From NCBI RefSeq assembly GCF_002844555.1, contig NZ_PJNI01000024.1, forward strand, positions 1-33,923: DNA of 33,923 bases, given 5' to 3'. The DNA comes from Brumimicrobium salinarum (GTDB taxonomy: Bacteria; Bacteroidota; Bacteroidia; Flavobacteriales_D; Crocinitomicaceae). A model generated the notes under the pieces. That model had not been told where the DNA came from. It did no database searches and saw only the letters and a list, made by a program, of their open reading frames with translations. Shown piece after piece: positions 25,744 to 33,900 of this stretch. Numbering within the stretch: the first letter of the stretch is position 1; each line of letters opens with the position of its first letter. The position numbers and the translations under genes were made by a program.

Positions 25744-28065
25744 ATGCCTAGAACATTATTTATATCAATCGTTATATGTCTACCATTATCTTTATTTGGT
25801 CAACAAAAAATAATTAGTGGATATTTATATGATAAAAGCAGCAATGAAAGCATAATTGAGGGTGTTATTTTCAGTATTCCTTCGAAAAATGGTGTCACGA
25901 CAAATGAATATGGATATTATAGTTTAAGGCTTGATTCATTAGACTCAATTATTATAGTAAGAGCATACGGATATTCAGACACTATGATTTCACTGCCTAA
26001 ATTAAAAAGAGGGATTTCATTAAATATTTACTTAAAACCCAAAATTACAAGCTTTGAGGAGATTGATATCTATTCGGGTAAAATGAAGGTTAGAGAAGAT
26101 GAGATGGGTGTGATGTCAATCCCAATGAAAGATGTTAAGAGGATGCCTAACTTATTTGGTGAAGTTGATATTATAAAATCATATCAAATGACACCAGGCG
26201 TTCAATCTGGAGGTGAAGGTTCGAGTGATTATTATGTTAGAGGTGGTGGAGCTGAGCAAAACCTAATGCTTCTAGATGATGTTCCTCTTTATAATATTTC
26301 TCATTTTGGAGGGTTTTTCTCAGTATTTAATTCTGATATCATTAAAAACACAAAACTAATCAAAAGTGGATTCCCCAGTCAATATGGAGGTAGACTATCA
26401 TCCGTACTTGATGTTCGCAGTAAAGAAGGAAATTCTAAAGAACTTATTGCTCAAGGTGCAGTTGGTTTGTTGTCAACTCGTCTTGCAGTAGAAGGACCTA
26501 TTGTAAAAAATAAAGCTTCGTTTATTGTTTCAGGACGAATAAACCCAATTCCTGTTTTTAGGTTAATTGGCAATGGATTAAATTATCATTTTAATGATCT
26601 AAATGCAAAGGTAAACTGGGATGTTTCAGATAATGACAAATTATTTTTGAGTTTTTATAGAGGAAGAGACAAAGTGAAGGATAAATCTGGAGGTGAAACA
26701 GATAATACTCCTTCACTTAAAAATACTTTATCTTGGGGTAATACAATGGTAGCTTTTAGATGGAACCATAAATTTGGTTCAAGAGTATTCAGTAATATGA
26801 CATTATACAACACAAATTATTCATATATAGAAGAGTTTGAATTTAAAGAAGATACTGATACATCCAAGAGGAATATTTATAATGAATTGTTTACCGGCGT
26901 TCGAGATGTAGGATTTAAATATCATTTATCCTTATTTCTCAATTCAAAAATAGATTTAAATTTAGGAGTAAATTCAGTTTTCCATCGGTTTACACCAAAC
27001 GATATTTATTATGAACAAACAGGATCTGACATAGAAAACATATCTCGCTCAAATAACACTAAAATGGATGCTTTAGAGAATATAGCTTATTCCGAAATCA
27101 ATATCGATTTGGGGTGGTTATCTGTCAAAGGAGGAGTGCGCTACTCAAATTACATTTTAGACAGCTTGACTTACAATAATTTCGAACCTAGATTAGTAAG
27201 TAGTTTCAATTTTTTCGAATCTTGGTCTTTAAAATATTCATACACGGTGATGAACCAATATATACACCTTTTAGCATATTCTGGCACCGGCTTACCCTCA
27301 GATTATTGGATGCCAACGAATTCAGAAGTCCCACCTTCAAAAGGATTACAACATTCTATTGGATTATATAAATCTTTAAATAAAGATAAATACATTTTAA
27401 GTTTGGAAGGATATCTTAAGAACACCAATAACATAATTCAGTTTAAACCAGGAGAAACATTGATAGGGCAGGTAGGCTCATGGGATGAAACAGTTGAGAA
27501 GAATGGAAAGAATCGATCGTATGGTTTAGAATTTATGGCGCAAAAGAAAAGAGGTGATTTACACGGCTGGATAAGTGCAACCTACTCAAGATCATTACTA
27601 CAATTTGATAATTTAAATGAGGGTAGGGTTTTTCCCTTTAAATATGATAGACCTTTAAGTATTAATGTTGTAGCGATTTATGATTTAAATGATAATGTCA
27701 ACTTTTCTTTAACCTGGCAATATGGATCTGGTTATCCAATAACATTAGCGGATGAAATATATATACACAATGGAGATTATATATTTCACTATGATGACAT
27801 AAACAATACACGGATGAGGGATTATCATAGGTTAGATGTTTCATTTAATCATACAAAAGAAAAGAAATGGGGAGAACGTACATGGACAATCAGTATTTTC
27901 AACTTGTACAACAGGAAGAATCCTTATTACTATTATTATGAACATGAATACGAAAATGTTTCGGATGGAAAAGGAGGTGCTGAGGCAGTAAAGGGTGACT
28001 TGAAATTATATCAACGCAGCCTTTTTAATTTTTTTCCTTCATTTAGTTACAGCTTTAAATTTTAA
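25744..28065 (+). CDS. TonB-dependent outer-membrane receptor with carboxypeptidase-like domain
   Basis: I choose the ATG at 25744: it gives a clean signal peptide (MPRTLFISIVICLPLSLFGQ) and a 10-base gap from the DUF4249 gene; an upstream in-frame ATG at 25657 would overlap that gene. After the signal comes a carboxypeptidase-regulatory-like beta domain (about 22-105, ISGYLYDKSSNESIIEGV), then the plug (MKDVKRMPNLFGEVDIIKSY, YYVRGGGAEQNLMLLDDVPL) and a 22-strand-type barrel to the C-terminal Phe-Lys-Phe. The length, 773 residues, is normal for the DUF4249-linked subgroup, which lacks the SusC-length extension. It imports an unknown substrate using TonB energy. Confidence 0.93.
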   Translation: MPRTLFISIVICLPLSLFGQQKIISGYLYDKSSNESIIEGVIFSIPSKNGVTTNEYGYYSLRLDSLDSIIIVRAYGYSDTMISLPKLKRGISLNIYLKPKITSFEEIDIYSGKMKVREDEMGVMSIPMKDVKRMPNLFGEVDIIKSYQMTPGVQSGGEGSSDYYVRGGGAEQNLMLLDDVPLYNISHFGGFFSVFNSDIIKNTKLIKSGFPSQYGGRLSSVLDVRSKEGNSKELIAQGAVGLLSTRLAVEGPIVKNKASFIVSGRINPIPVFRLIGNGLNYHFNDLNAKVNWDVSDNDKLFLSFYRGRDKVKDKSGGETDNTPSLKNTLSWGNTMVAFRWNHKFGSRVFSNMTLYNTNYSYIEEFEFKEDTDTSKRNIYNELFTGVRDVGFKYHLSLFLNSKIDLNLGVNSVFHRFTPNDIYYEQTGSDIENISRSNNTKMDALENIAYSEINIDLGWLSVKGGVRYSNYILDSLTYNNFEPRLVSSFNFFESWSLKYSYTVMNQYIHLLAYSGTGLPSDYWMPTNSEVPPSKGLQHSIGLYKSLNKDKYILSLEGYLKNTNNIIQFKPGETLIGQVGSWDETVEKNGKNRSYGLEFMAQKKRGDLHGWISATYSRSLLQFDNLNEGRVFPFKYDRPLSINVVAIYDLNDNVNFSLTWQYGSGYPITLADEIYIHNGDYIFHYDDINNTRMRDYHRLDVSFNHTKEKKWGERTWTISIFNLYNRKNPYYYYYEHEYENVSDGKGGAEAVKGDLKLYQRSLFNFFPSFSYSFKF

Positions 28066-28069
28066 AATT

Positions 28070-28723
28070 ATGATGAACAAGTTTCTTTTCTTTCTATTTA
28101 TGGTCTTTTCAGCATCACAGTCTTTAGCTCAGTCTAATAAGATTTCTATTCAGGGTGGAGCCACCATTACACAATTTAACTCCTCAGTCATATCCAATCA
28201 AGAGTTAAAATTTGGAGACATTTATTATTTAGGTTTTGAACGTGAAACAACGAGCAACCTACTATTGTCTATTGGTCTAAGTTATACTTCAATGGGAAGT
28301 AATCTGATCGGTGAAGCTTTTGATAGTTTAAGCGTTACACAGTTCACTAGCACCTTTGATTTTAATTACATATCCATACCTTTGAGGATTGGAAAAAAAA
28401 TCGGTGATAACTTTTTTGGATTTGGATATTTAGGGGTTTCAAATAGGCTTCTGCTAAGTGCAACAGAGGATAGACCAATAATAAATTCAAAACTTGAAAT
28501 AACTGGTCGTCAAGAGGCAAAAATAACTAAAGACATCAAACGTTTCGATTTTGCAGGTCTAGCTGATCTTGGATTTGGCAAAAAGTTTTCAAATCATGAA
28601 GTGTTTTTATCTTATAGTTTTACATTTTCAGCTACATCCTTTTCAACCGACAGCTTCTTTTCAGGTTCAAAACCTAGAAATTTCGGGAGTTTTTTAAAAA
28701 TAGGTTATAACTACTGTTTTTAA
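28070..28723 (+). CDS. Small outer-membrane beta-barrel protein (PorT/OMP_b-brl-like)
   Basis: It has a signal peptide of about 21 residues ending SLAQ, then repeated amphipathic strands (ISIQGGATITQFN, LLLSIGLSYTSMGSNLIG, DFNYISIPLRIGKKIGDNFF, NFGSFLKIGYNYCF) ending in an aromatic residue. This matches the PorT/outer-membrane-barrel families typical of Bacteroidota. Length is usual, about 217 residues. It begins 4 bases after the receptor, so it is the last gene of the operon. Its precise function is unknown; an accessory for the receptor is plausible. A second ATG at 28073 is an equally possible start. Confidence 0.82.
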   Translation: MMNKFLFFLFMVFSASQSLAQSNKISIQGGATITQFNSSVISNQELKFGDIYYLGFERETTSNLLLSIGLSYTSMGSNLIGEAFDSLSVTQFTSTFDFNYISIPLRIGKKIGDNFFGFGYLGVSNRLLLSATEDRPIINSKLEITGRQEAKITKDIKRFDFAGLADLGFGKKFSNHEVFLSYSFTFSATSFSTDSFFSGSKPRNFGSFLKIGYNYCF

Positions 28724-28886
28724 CTTAGGAAAGTTTTTCATATTTTTTTCATTAAGATTGTTTTCTATTTGCATCCTTTTAGCATTTAAATGATTGATAA
28801 TATATAATTTTATTACATTAATAAATTGGTGTTTTTTGAAGACTCCCTTTTCTAGGAGATTAGTTTAATTCTTTTTATGACATCCA

Positions 28887-29813
28887 TCACAATTCTAACA
28901 ACATTACAACTAATCCCTCTTGCGGTGAAATATCGTTTTTCGAACAATTGACATTACTATGAGCCCAAATCCCAGGAGTATTTAAACACATATTTTTGCT
29001 AACGATTTCAAAAGCTTTAACTCCTTTCTTTTGGATGAGGTTTGGTAATCCTTCGCGGATATCAATGTTGTGTTTGTTGCCAAGATGATGAAGGAGCTTT
29101 TTAAGCGACTGCAATTGTTTTTCTGAGTACTTGTGGTAGAATGAAAAGCCTTTGAATGGTTCGGTAAGTTTTTCGACTTGCTCGGGATCTACTTCTTGAC
29201 CAACGTAAGTGAAGTAAGAGTTTTTAGCTCTTGTGATTGATTTTGGTTTTCCGTTTTCATCTTTTTCGAAGTAGCCTTTTGTTAATCTTCCGAAGCTGCA
29301 AAGTTCTACGCCAATGCTCTGGCTATGTAGTGGATTGTTGCCTATTCCAAGATGCCATGCCCAATAATTGTTTGGAATTGCTTGGAGTATTTTTCCATCG
29401 TGATCTGAATTGTCGTTTTGGATGGACTGGCCACCGATGACAAACTCTGTTGCTACTTTGTGTGGTCGTTGCCCCCAATCATCGATGACACGATATGGGT
29501 TTTGCCAACCGGCTGTGTGGTGTAGGAATATTGATTTCTTTTCTGTTGGTTGGTTGTGGTATGCGTAGTTTGGGAGTAGGTATTCGGAGAATAATTCTTC
29601 TTTGTTTGGGTTATTAAGCATTTCCCAACCGTCGCAGAGTAGAGACCAGGTTACTGGTCCTACAATTCCATCAACAGCTATGTTTTGTGATTTTTGAAAG
29701 AACAAAACGGCTTTGTGGGTTTGTGGACCGAAGATTCCATCGGGTAGGAGGTTGAGGAGTAGTTGGAGTTGTTTTACTTCTTGGCCACGTGAGTGGAGTT
29801 TTAGAGTTTTCAT
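28887..29813 (-). CDS. Endolysin-like N-acetylmuramoyl-L-alanine amidase with peptidoglycan-binding domain
   Basis: A PG_binding_1 domain occupies residues 1-62 (LLPDGIFGPQTHKAVLFFQK, AVDGIVGPVTWSLL). The amidase_2 (T7-lysozyme/AmpD-like) domain follows with zinc/catalytic residues His98 (FLHHTAGW), His154 (WAWHLG), Glu170 (SIGVELCSFG) and a C-terminal AHSNVN (His285) near KNDISP, matching the third zinc ligand region. It cleaves between muramic acid and L-Ala of peptidoglycan. It has no signal peptide, so it resembles a phage endolysin or mobile-element hydrolase rather than a housekeeping enzyme. A REP palindrome lies just upstream. It is downstream of the ATPase gene of the mobile-element-like cassette. 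Confidence 0.87.
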   Translation of the reverse strand: MKTLKLHSRGQEVKQLQLLLNLLPDGIFGPQTHKAVLFFQKSQNIAVDGIVGPVTWSLLCDGWEMLNNPNKEELFSEYLLPNYAYHNQPTEKKSIFLHHTAGWQNPYRVIDDWGQRPHKVATEFVIGGQSIQNDNSDHDGKILQAIPNNYWAWHLGIGNNPLHSQSIGVELCSFGRLTKGYFEKDENGKPKSITRAKNSYFTYVGQEVDPEQVEKLTEPFKGFSFYHKYSEKQLQSLKKLLHHLGNKHNIDIREGLPNLIQKKGVKAFEIVSKNMCLNTPGIWAHSNVNCSKNDISPQEGLVVMLLEL

Positions 29814-29837
29814 ATAAAAATTATTTTATAATTTTTG

Positions 29838-29857
29838 GGCGATTTGCAAATCGCCCT
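29838..29857. repeat. REP-like palindrome GGGCGATTTGCAAATCGCCC
   Basis: A perfect 20-bp palindrome followed by TTAC. Two close relatives, with one central base fewer, occur inside the gene at 30542-31435 (30845-30863 and 30878-30896), also followed by TTAC. The conserved TTAC tail on one side is typical of REP elements mobilised by REP-associated tyrosine transposases; no such transposase is in this window. Confidence 0.7.
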
Positions 29858-29880
29858 TACAATCGGATAGTGATTAGCTA

Positions 29881-29895
29881 CGAGATGGAATCTCG
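29881..29895. repeat. Small palindrome, CGAGAT class, copy 2
   Basis: CGAGAT-GGA-ATCTCG, one base different in the loop from the copy at 1603-1617, and again followed by GC. It sits in the 93-base gap between the DnaC-like ATPase and the amidase, 24 bases from the other palindrome class. Confidence 0.5.
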
Positions 29896-29906
29896 CAGCA
29901 GCCATC

Positions 29907-30530
29907 CTACTTTCTTTTGTCTTTTGTTGTTGTTGGAAATGATATCAAATTGAACATTTCACGGAGTCTGGAACGGACTCTTTTGCCATATAATTCTTCA
30001 AGTTCATCAGCATTGAGATTGGTAGTGGCGTGGGTAACAATTTGATAATTTGTTAGTAAATCGTAACGTTGAAGGAGTATTTCTCCGATTGTGTTGCATT
30101 CGTTACCGTAGAACTTACTGTTGCTTTCTACTCCCAAATCATCAATGAAAAGTGGGGTGTGTTTTTTTCCGTATCGATTGATTATTTCAACTCCTTCACG
30201 TTGATATTCGAGGGCTATGTCTCGTGAAGATTTGATGTGGTAAAAATCTTCTTTGAAAAGAAATACGCGCAACAAATTCATGATTGTTGTTTTGCCTGAT
30301 CCAATGGGGCCGATGAGTAAAATTCCTTTGTTGAGATCAATGTTGTACTTCTTGCATTGACGTTCTTCATGAATCATGTAAATGATTAGACGATGGAATG
30401 TAAGGACATCGGAACGATGAATTTTAAATTGGTCACCGTATTTTGATTTACCCAGGTACTGGATGTATCGAAGTGTTTTTTTAAAATTGAAAACACGTTG
30501 ATTGTTAACTATTTTGTATGGTTTTTCCAT
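29907..30530 (-). CDS. DnaC/IstB-like P-loop ATPase
   Basis: Walker A is GPIGSGKTT (residues 74-82) and Walker B is PLFIDDLGVE (126-135). Downstream is a sensor-like THATTNLNADELEELYG followed by KRVRSRLREM with candidate arginine-finger residues, the layout of DnaC/IstB helicase-loader ATPases. The length, 207 residues, fits a mobile-element helicase loader. It probably loads the replicative helicase for the element. It lies 11 bases after the replication-organiser-like gene and upstream of the amidase. A transposition-helper (IstB) role is less likely because no IstA-type transposase is present. Confidence 0.82.
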   Translation of the reverse strand: MEKPYKIVNNQRVFNFKKTLRYIQYLGKSKYGDQFKIHRSDVLTFHRLIIYMIHEERQCKKYNIDLNKGILLIGPIGSGKTTIMNLLRVFLFKEDFYHIKSSRDIALEYQREGVEIINRYGKKHTPLFIDDLGVESNSKFYGNECNTIGEILLQRYDLLTNYQIVTHATTNLNADELEELYGKRVRSRLREMFNLISFPTTTKDKRK

Positions 30531-30541
30531 GATTTGTTTTT

Positions 30542-31435
30542 TTAAAGTGGGATATCGTAATCTTTGTTTTCGTTGACGTGAAGGCGTTGTTGTGCTGGAC
30601 TTCTGCTTTGTGCTTGATACTTTTCATCTCGCATAATCCAATTTCGGGCAGCAGCTTTCCACTTTTTCATGGGGGCTTTTCCAGCAACTTTCCAACCGTT
30701 GGATTCAAAATGATTGAAAAACATTTCAGCAACTTGGTAAGAAGATTTATTCTCGTGAAAAAATGTTTTTACTTCTTGAAGTTCTGGAGGGACAAATCTT
30801 TTTCGTTTGGTGGGTGATGTTTTTTTGGACGTATCAGACGAATCGGACGATTGCAAATCGTCCTTACTGTTTTTTTTGGGCGATTGCAAATCGCCCTTAC
30901 AAGAAGATTTCTCATTTTTATTTTGGGATGGATGGGGGGAAGATTTTTTTTCTTCCCTTTTTTTTGTTTTATATTGTTTGTTATTGTTTATTATATGTTT
31001 AGTATTGTTTAAGAAAGGTCGCACGAGATGTTCAGATGTTGTATCAGGTGATGTATCACTTGTTGTACCACATGATGTATCAGGTGTTGTATCACATGAT
31101 GTATTAGGTGTTGTACCACGTGATGTATCAGGTGTTGTATCGAATCTGTACATGTGAACTTTTGAAGATTTAAACCTACTTTTAGAAGGTGTGTATTTGA
31201 TGTATTTCCATTCACTTAATTGCTTTAAGCATTTTGAGTAAGTGTTAGTAGATCCAATCTTCGAAAGGTGCATTAATTCATCACGTCTTATATTGATTTC
31301 TTTTTTGAAACGTGTACCGTTCCAAATTTGGAATAAAGCAAGGTACAAGCTAATGTGCCATGGAGTAACGCGCTGATCATTACCAAATTTGACCAGCGTG
31401 TTTTCCATGTGATGGATGTAATTTACTTCTTTCAT
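30542..31435 (-). CDS. Replication-organiser-like protein with repeat-built linker
   Basis: Residues 1-95 look like a winged-helix DNA-binding domain (TPWHISLYLALFQIWNG, then INIRRDELMHLSKIGSTNTY). Residues 99-134 are an eight-residue tandem repeat (DTTPDTSR, GTTPNTSC and so on). Residues 150-215 are Lys/Ser-rich. The C-terminus (VAEMFFNHFESNGWKVAGKA, then MKKWKAAARNWIMRDEKY) is the WKAAxRNW tail of phage-type replication organisers (DnaD-like). With the DnaC-like ATPase behind it, it probably opens or recognises an origin and recruits the loader. Two REP-like palindromes fall within the linker and are translated as KGDLQSP and KDDLQSS. It is preceded by the HTH gene with a 2-base gap. Confidence 0.72.
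   Translation of the reverse strand: MKEVNYIHHMENTLVKFGNDQRVTPWHISLYLALFQIWNGTRFKKEINIRRDELMHLSKIGSTNTYSKCLKQLSEWKYIKYTPSKSRFKSSKVHMYRFDTTPDTSRGTTPNTSCDTTPDTSCGTTSDTSPDTTSEHLVRPFLNNTKHIINNNKQYKTKKREEKKSSPHPSQNKNEKSSCKGDLQSPKKNSKDDLQSSDSSDTSKKTSPTKRKRFVPPELQEVKTFFHENKSSYQVAEMFFNHFESNGWKVAGKAPMKKWKAAARNWIMRDEKYQAQSRSPAQQRLHVNENKDYDIPL
30845..30896. repeat. Two REP-like palindromes inside a coding region
   Basis: GGACGAT-TGCAA-ATCGTCC (30845-30863) and GGGCGAT-TGCAA-ATCGCCC (30878-30896), each with perfect 7-bp arms and followed by TTAC, stand 14 bases apart in direct orientation. They are versions of the 20-bp palindrome at 29838-29857 with one central base lost. Both are read in the same frame by the gene at 30542-31435, in its low-complexity linker. 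Confidence 0.75.
31034..31141 (-). repeat. 24-bp tandem repeat (8-residue Thr/Asp repeat)
   Basis: About 4.5 imperfect copies of a 24-base unit (two related 12-base half units, GATACAACACCT and GATACATCACGT-like) encode TTPDTSxx repeats at residues 99-134 of the replication-organiser-like protein. Because the unit is a multiple of three, copy change keeps frame and only alters linker length. All frames on both strands stay open, which explains spurious overlapping frames here. An iteron-like role in replication is possible but not shown. Confidence 0.6.
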
Positions 31436-31437
31436 AA

Positions 31438-31722
31438 CTATATATTTTGTTTGTTGTCATCAATGAGGTTGAGTATATCCTCTTTGTCATAGAAAATTAC
31501 TCCGCCAACTTTAGAATAGGGTATTGTACCATTTACCCTCATGTTTTGAAGTGTTCCAGGAGATATTCCAAGCATGCGTTGGACTTGGTGTGATTTAAGT
31601 AATTCTACTTCTGGAGTTCTTGAACTGTTTTCTAGTAGTTCATCTTTCATAAGTTCTAAAGACGCAATGATAGCCTCCTTAAATTCTTGCAGATCTTCCC
31701 GCGTTACGATTGATATTTGCAT
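31438..31722 (-). CDS. Excisionase/MerR-like helix-turn-helix protein
   Basis: The C-terminal half (residues 42-90) is an HTH_17 domain: LKSHQVQRMLGISPGTLQNM, then NGTIPYSKVGGVIFYDKEDI, the pattern 'helix, turn, recognition helix, wing, YDKEDI' of Bacteroidota mobile-element excisionases and regulators. The N-terminal 40 residues form a likely coiled dimer segment. It is the first gene of a tight reverse-strand set (2- and 11-base gaps). No integrase is in the window, so excision function is uncertain; it may instead act as the cassette's regulator. Confidence 0.82.
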   Translation of the reverse strand: MQISIVTREDLQEFKEAIIASLELMKDELLENSSRTPEVELLKSHQVQRMLGISPGTLQNMRVNGTIPYSKVGGVIFYDKEDILNLIDDNKQNI

Positions 31723-32355
31723 TTGACTATGTTTTTGTGATTCAGTACAAATAGAAGTAATTATGTTGGATTAATTGATTTGCAAGGGCTTGCAGTTATC
31801 TTGAGAACATCAATGTTTATAGGGTCTACATTGATTTATTTTTTTGATATTGGAGAATCAAACTTTTAAAGTTTTATTTTTCATCCAAATCATATCAAAA
31901 TGAAATAATTGACATCTAATTTTATTTAAAATAGAGTTAGGAAAGTTTTTTTATTCTTGGTGGATTACAGTCTATTATTTAGATTCTTGATTGATTTAAA
32001 CTGTTCGTTTACAGTGTTTTGAGGTGGGGTTGTTAGTCTTTGCGTGAATAGGATTTTTTTTGTGCAACCTCCATTGCAACCCCCTTAGAACCCTTATAAA
32101 CATTAAGAAGTTCTGATAAATTCAAATATTCAATTTATTTTGATGCAATTTGTAGCTTTTTGAGGAGGTTTTAGGAGTGTGGTTTATCCTGATTAGGGTG
32201 TTTTTTAGCTAAACTTAACAGTCCTTGATTGAGATAATGGACATATATAGGGGGAATATTTGAGAATAGGGAACCACTGATTTTATGACTACTCAAGGAA
32301 ATATTTTAAAACTTGATAAGATTCAATAGCCTATTCGATTATTGTAAGAAATAAG
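31723..32355. other. Gene-free stretch upstream of the mobile-element-like cassette
   Basis: No gene is supported. It should contain the promoter of the HTH gene, but I found no TAnnTTTG match on that strand. The motif TTGCAAC-like is repeated at 32064-32084 (GCAACC, six bases, GCAACC). No tRNA, integrase or clear attachment site is seen. Low-GC sequence with no other structure. Confidence 0.45.
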
Positions 32356-33900
32356 CTATTCTTTATTCTGATTTGTGACATCCAAAATGTAAAAAGCAAA
32401 ATCGCGAAGCATCTCTCTGCTTTTGCTTTCTATCTTGTAGAAGTTATTTCGTATGCTGTCTGGGGTATAAGAATGGTCAGTCTCGTTTTTATGCGTTTCA
32501 TGAATCCATTCTGAGAACTGAATCATTGATTCTGGTTTGAATATTCCAAAATCTTTTGACACTAAATAATATGCACCTAGCTTTTTACTGCTTAGTGTGG
32601 TTACAATCTTCTCATTTACTAGTTTTTGAGATTCAGGAATTCTAGTTTGAGTTTCTCTTTTAACATGTTTCAACTCTAAATTCACCCACTGTAAAAGATC
32701 CAAAACGAGGGGAGTCTCATCCGCATTAAAGGGTTTTATTGAGGAAAGTTTTAATTGTAAGTATTCCTTTTTCTTAGTCATTAAGAATTCATTTCTCTCT
32801 TCAAAACCATCTGATTTTATAAGGGTAGATTGTAATTGATGGATTATATACTCAAAAAAAATCTGCTTTTTAAAACTTATGGATATCAGAAAATGAATAA
32901 GGTCTGTTTGACCAAACGTTTCATGTTTATGTTTCTCTAAAAATTTGCTAAAGTGATATAGAAATCTCTTGAACTCATCAAACTCTAAATAGGTTATTCT
33001 TTTTGAGATGTCAAAATCCAGAATTTTTCTCAGCTCATCTTCAATTAGCAACTGTAGTCTTTCTTCAATTTCTATTTCATCCAGTTGCTTGAGTATCTTT
33101 TCTGTTTTGGTTACAACATCGTTTTGATTAAACAGTTTGGAATAATAAGGTATATCTTTCTTCTGGTCAATAAAATCATAGAAAGTCGTAGAGATATAAT
33201 CTAGAATTTCAAGCATAGACTTATAGACTAGTATAATGCAGTCTTTATCGGTATAGACCTTCTTTACCTTTATTTCAAGATCTGAAGACTTTAGGTTAAA
33301 TTCATTGGTGATTTCATTAAGGTTACCATGTAAATCACGTTGAATTTTAATGATGCTTGACTTTAGTTGGTCCTCACTCTGAGTAATATTAATTTGCTTG
33401 ATTATACCAATGTGTTTTTTCTCCATTTCTTGAAGAAGTCTATTGAAGTAACAGTATTTCAATCTATTTTTTTCAACTTCATCCCAGTCTGCATCTATAA
33501 TCATTCCTACCAGTTGCACACCGTTTTCAGATTTGTAGATTAATTTATTCTCAAGATTTACGGTTTGAATATCTAAGTGCTGTAAGATTTTAGACTTTAA
33601 ATTATCTTGAGCTTTTTTTGGAAAATGTGGTTCCTCTGCATCGAAATAACTTTCTGCCAAGGGGTGGGCTGAACTAATTCTTATTTCTTCAATAAACTCA
33701 AAATCGTCTTTATCGTACTTTGCAAGGATCATTTCCTGACAATAAACTCCTTCGGAATTAAAGTATTCGGTAATGTTGGATGTGTCGACGGTTTTTGGAG
33801 CGAGATCACCATTTATGAGTTCATGGTAAGAAATTGTTTCATAAAAAAGTTCCTTCATAGCGTAGTGGTTTTTTACTTTTAAAGTAAATTGTTCATTCAA
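32356..33900 (-). CDS. Large uncharacterised protein with RteC-like C-terminus (514 aa)
   Basis: I cannot assign a function. It is a soluble, charged, mostly helical protein without signal peptide or membrane segment. The last 65 residues (IQFSEWIHETHKNETDHSYT, then PDSIRNNFYKIESKSREMLR) resemble the C-terminal region of RteC-like and related Bacteroidota mobile-element proteins (WI...... S.DS.RNKFY.I). Residues 150-330 contain Glu/Lys/Ile-rich helices likely to form coiled coils. An internal Met at residue 15 is a possible alternative start. The upstream region is cut off by the window edge 23 bases away. RteC proteins control conjugative transposon excision, so it may belong to the neighbouring element, but the main body is unlike RteC. 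Confidence 0.6.
   Translation of the reverse strand: MNEQFTLKVKNHYAMKELFYETISYHELINGDLAPKTVDTSNITEYFNSEGVYCQEMILAKYDKDDFEFIEEIRISSAHPLAESYFDAEEPHFPKKAQDNLKSKILQHLDIQTVNLENKLIYKSENGVQLVGMIIDADWDEVEKNRLKYCYFNRLLQEMEKKHIGIIKQINITQSEDQLKSSIIKIQRDLHGNLNEITNEFNLKSSDLEIKVKKVYTDKDCIILVYKSMLEILDYISTTFYDFIDQKKDIPYYSKLFNQNDVVTKTEKILKQLDEIEIEERLQLLIEDELRKILDFDISKRITYLEFDEFKRFLYHFSKFLEKHKHETFGQTDLIHFLISISFKKQIFFEYIIHQLQSTLIKSDGFEERNEFLMTKKKEYLQLKLSSIKPFNADETPLVLDLLQWVNLELKHVKRETQTRIPESQKLVNEKIVTTLSSKKLGAYYLVSKDFGIFKPESMIQFSEWIHETHKNETDHSYTPDSIRNNFYKIESKSREMLRDFAFYILDVTNQNKE

Noticed and set aside
30845-31141. Possible CRISPR array
   Set aside because: Palindromes are too few and too close, tandem units are contiguous without unique spacers, and no cas gene is present.
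30763-31215. Overlapping open frames on both strands across the repeat region
   Set aside because: They arise from the 24-bp tandem repeat, which keeps every frame open; the reverse frame of 30542-31435 has the recognisable domains.
32061-32090. Attachment site based on repeated GCAACC
   Set aside because: The repeat is only six bases, no tRNA or integrase is nearby, and no second copy flanks the cassette.
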